The notes under the pieces are model-generated. The model was not told the origin of the DNA. It worked only from the letters and a program-made list of their open reading frames with translations, and made no database searches. Below, piece after piece: positions 63,199-64,000 of a DNA stretch of 64,000 nucleotides. Position numbers and translations under genes: made by a program. The stretch lies in contig NZ_ACGK02000001.1 in the NCBI RefSeq assembly GCF_000159235.2, forward strand, positions 372,001 to 436,000. The letters run 5' to 3'. The DNA is from Fannyhessea vaginae DSM 15829. Lineage in GTDB: Bacteria > Actinomycetota > Coriobacteriia > Coriobacteriales > Atopobiaceae. Within the stretch, counting starts at the first letter, position 1. The number at the start of each line of letters is the position of its first letter.

Positions 63199-64000
63199 TT
63201 ACTGTGCGTCCTCGCTCGCGCCCGTGCTTATAAATTCCGACGCAGAAAGCTCACGCACATTTGTTTTTTCGCTATCAAGTTCTTGTACCGTAAGTTTAGT
63301 GCCGTCTAGCTGCTTCATTTTTCTTGCACTAGCAAGAACACGTGTTTCAAGTGTTCCCACCATGCTGTTGTAATTTTTAACTGCTGACGATAAATTTTTA
63401 CCTACCGCACTTACCTTGTCGCCAAGCGTTGCGAGGCGTTCGCATAGTTCTTGCGAAAGATTAAAGAGTTCGCGCGCATTATCGCTGAGCTCTTGTTGGT
63501 GCCACGCGCACGCCACCGATTTAAGAACTGCCCACAGCGTTACGGGAGACGTAAGCGCAACTTTTTTAGAAAATGCATATGTGAGCAGGTCTTCGTCCAC
63601 AGCAAGGGCGGCCTGTAAGAGAGCTTCGTTTGGAATAAAGGCAATTACAAAATCGGGATTAGTTTCAAACAACTCCCAGTATGATTTTTTACTGAGCGCA
63701 TTGATATGTCCGCGCAAATCGGCCGCATGAGCTTTGAGTAGTTCTGTTCGTCTGCGAAGCGCCTCTTCATCAGCCGAGTCGTCAATTTCGCATGCACGGC
63801 GATAATTATTGTAAGGAGCTTTAGAATCAATTGGAATGGTTTTATTCCCAGGCAGATGAATAATCATATCGGGTCTAAAGCTTTTGTCATCACTGGTAGA
63901 AAGTTTTACTTGTGTATCAAAGTCGATATGTTCGGTAAGACCTGCAGCTTCAACAATATTTTTAAGCTGGACTTCGCCCCATGCACCACGTACCGAGCTA
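63199..64000 (-). CDS. rmuC: RmuC family DNA recombination protein, N-terminus beyond window
   Basis: The reverse frame is open to the window edge (267 codons seen), beyond the internal Met at 63867. RmuC nuclease-fold domain: RGAWGEVQLKNIVEAAGL, RPDMIIHLPGNKTIPIDSKAPYNNY, SPVTLWAVLKSVACAWHQQ and GKNLSSAVKNYNSMVGTLETRVL. RmuC limits inversion between short inverted repeats; the N-terminal membrane/coiled-coil part lies outside. Terminal 25 residues are Glu/Ser/Thr-rich. Convergent with the small RNA. Confidence 0.93.
   Translation of the reverse strand, partial: SSVRGAWGEVQLKNIVEAAGLTEHIDFDTQVKLSTSDDKSFRPDMIIHLPGNKTIPIDSKAPYNNYRRACEIDDSADEEALRRRTELLKAHAADLRGHINALSKKSYWELFETNPDFVIAFIPNEALLQAALAVDEDLLTYAFSKKVALTSPVTLWAVLKSVACAWHQQELSDNARELFNLSQELCERLATLGDKVSAVGKNLSSAVKNYNSMVGTLETRVLASARKMKQLDGTKLTVQELDSEKTNVRELSASEFISTGASEDAQ

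Overview
The window looks like a chromosomal segment of a low-to-mid GC actinobacterium, most likely a member of the Coriobacteriia (Atopobium/Lancefieldella/Olsenella-like). This is inferred from gene content and codon use (dense housekeeping genes with frequent GTG/TTG starts and strong AGGAGG-type ribosome binding sites, PEP carboxylase, a two-component TatA/TatC system, an archaeal-flavoured zinc-finger topoisomerase I, LuxS); no rRNA or other taxonomic marker is present. No prophage, insertion sequence or CRISPR array was seen.

Layout. 1-5.5 kb: truncated M16C metallopeptidase, DMT permease, secreted coiled-coil/lysozyme-like protein, universal stress protein, UppP. 5.6-9.1 kb: polar amino acid ABC transporter with a structured leader and a twin-arginine binding protein. 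9.2-18 kb: PcrA helicase, MtnN and LuxS (activated methyl cycle), DegV, NhaA, a MocR-type aminotransferase. 18-31.7 kb: a long forward-strand housekeeping run (TPR protein, STAS protein, TatA, TatC, TopA, Tmk, HolB, QueD, a GH5-like protein lacking its catalytic residues, RsmI, MetG, RsmA, TatD). 31.8-34.7 kb: DeoR regulator, HAD phosphatase, ComF.

34.8-43.1 kb is the most unusual part. A structured RNA of about 270 nt follows comF; from position and fold it is a candidate raiA-type ncRNA. The ribosome hibernation factor gene hpf comes only after an 8-kb accessory island. The island holds an orphan lipoprotein binding protein, a LytTR regulator/DUF3021 membrane pair behind a 21-bp-period direct repeat, a proline-threonine-rich surface protein without an LPXTG motif, and a reverse-strand trio: LicD-like transferase, DUF1015 protein, and a LicC-like cytidylyltransferase fused to a CobD/HisC-like PLP enzyme. 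Read together the trio could make and attach phosphoethanolamine starting from serine (serine -> phosphoserine -> phosphoethanolamine -> CDP-ethanolamine -> surface polymer). This is my main candidate for an undescribed system.

43.4-49.8 kb: hpf, a second DegV, a beta-hydroxyacid dehydrogenase, NYN-LOTUS and HEAT-like proteins, a SurA-like anchored protein, tRNA-Thr(CGT). 49.9-53.2 kb: metal resistance, with an AT-rich cadD cassette inserted at the 3' end of a Zn/Cd P-type ATPase gene and flanked by a 30-bp direct repeat copying that 3' end, plus a SmtB-like repressor with its operator. 53.4-58.9 kb: an anchored protein, a flippase-like protein, PEP carboxylase. 59-62.7 kb: feoA-feoA-feoB ferrous iron uptake. 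Between feoB and a truncated rmuC lies a candidate small RNA with its own promoter-like sequence and terminator, carrying a 9-nt perfect complement to the first feoA ribosome binding site.
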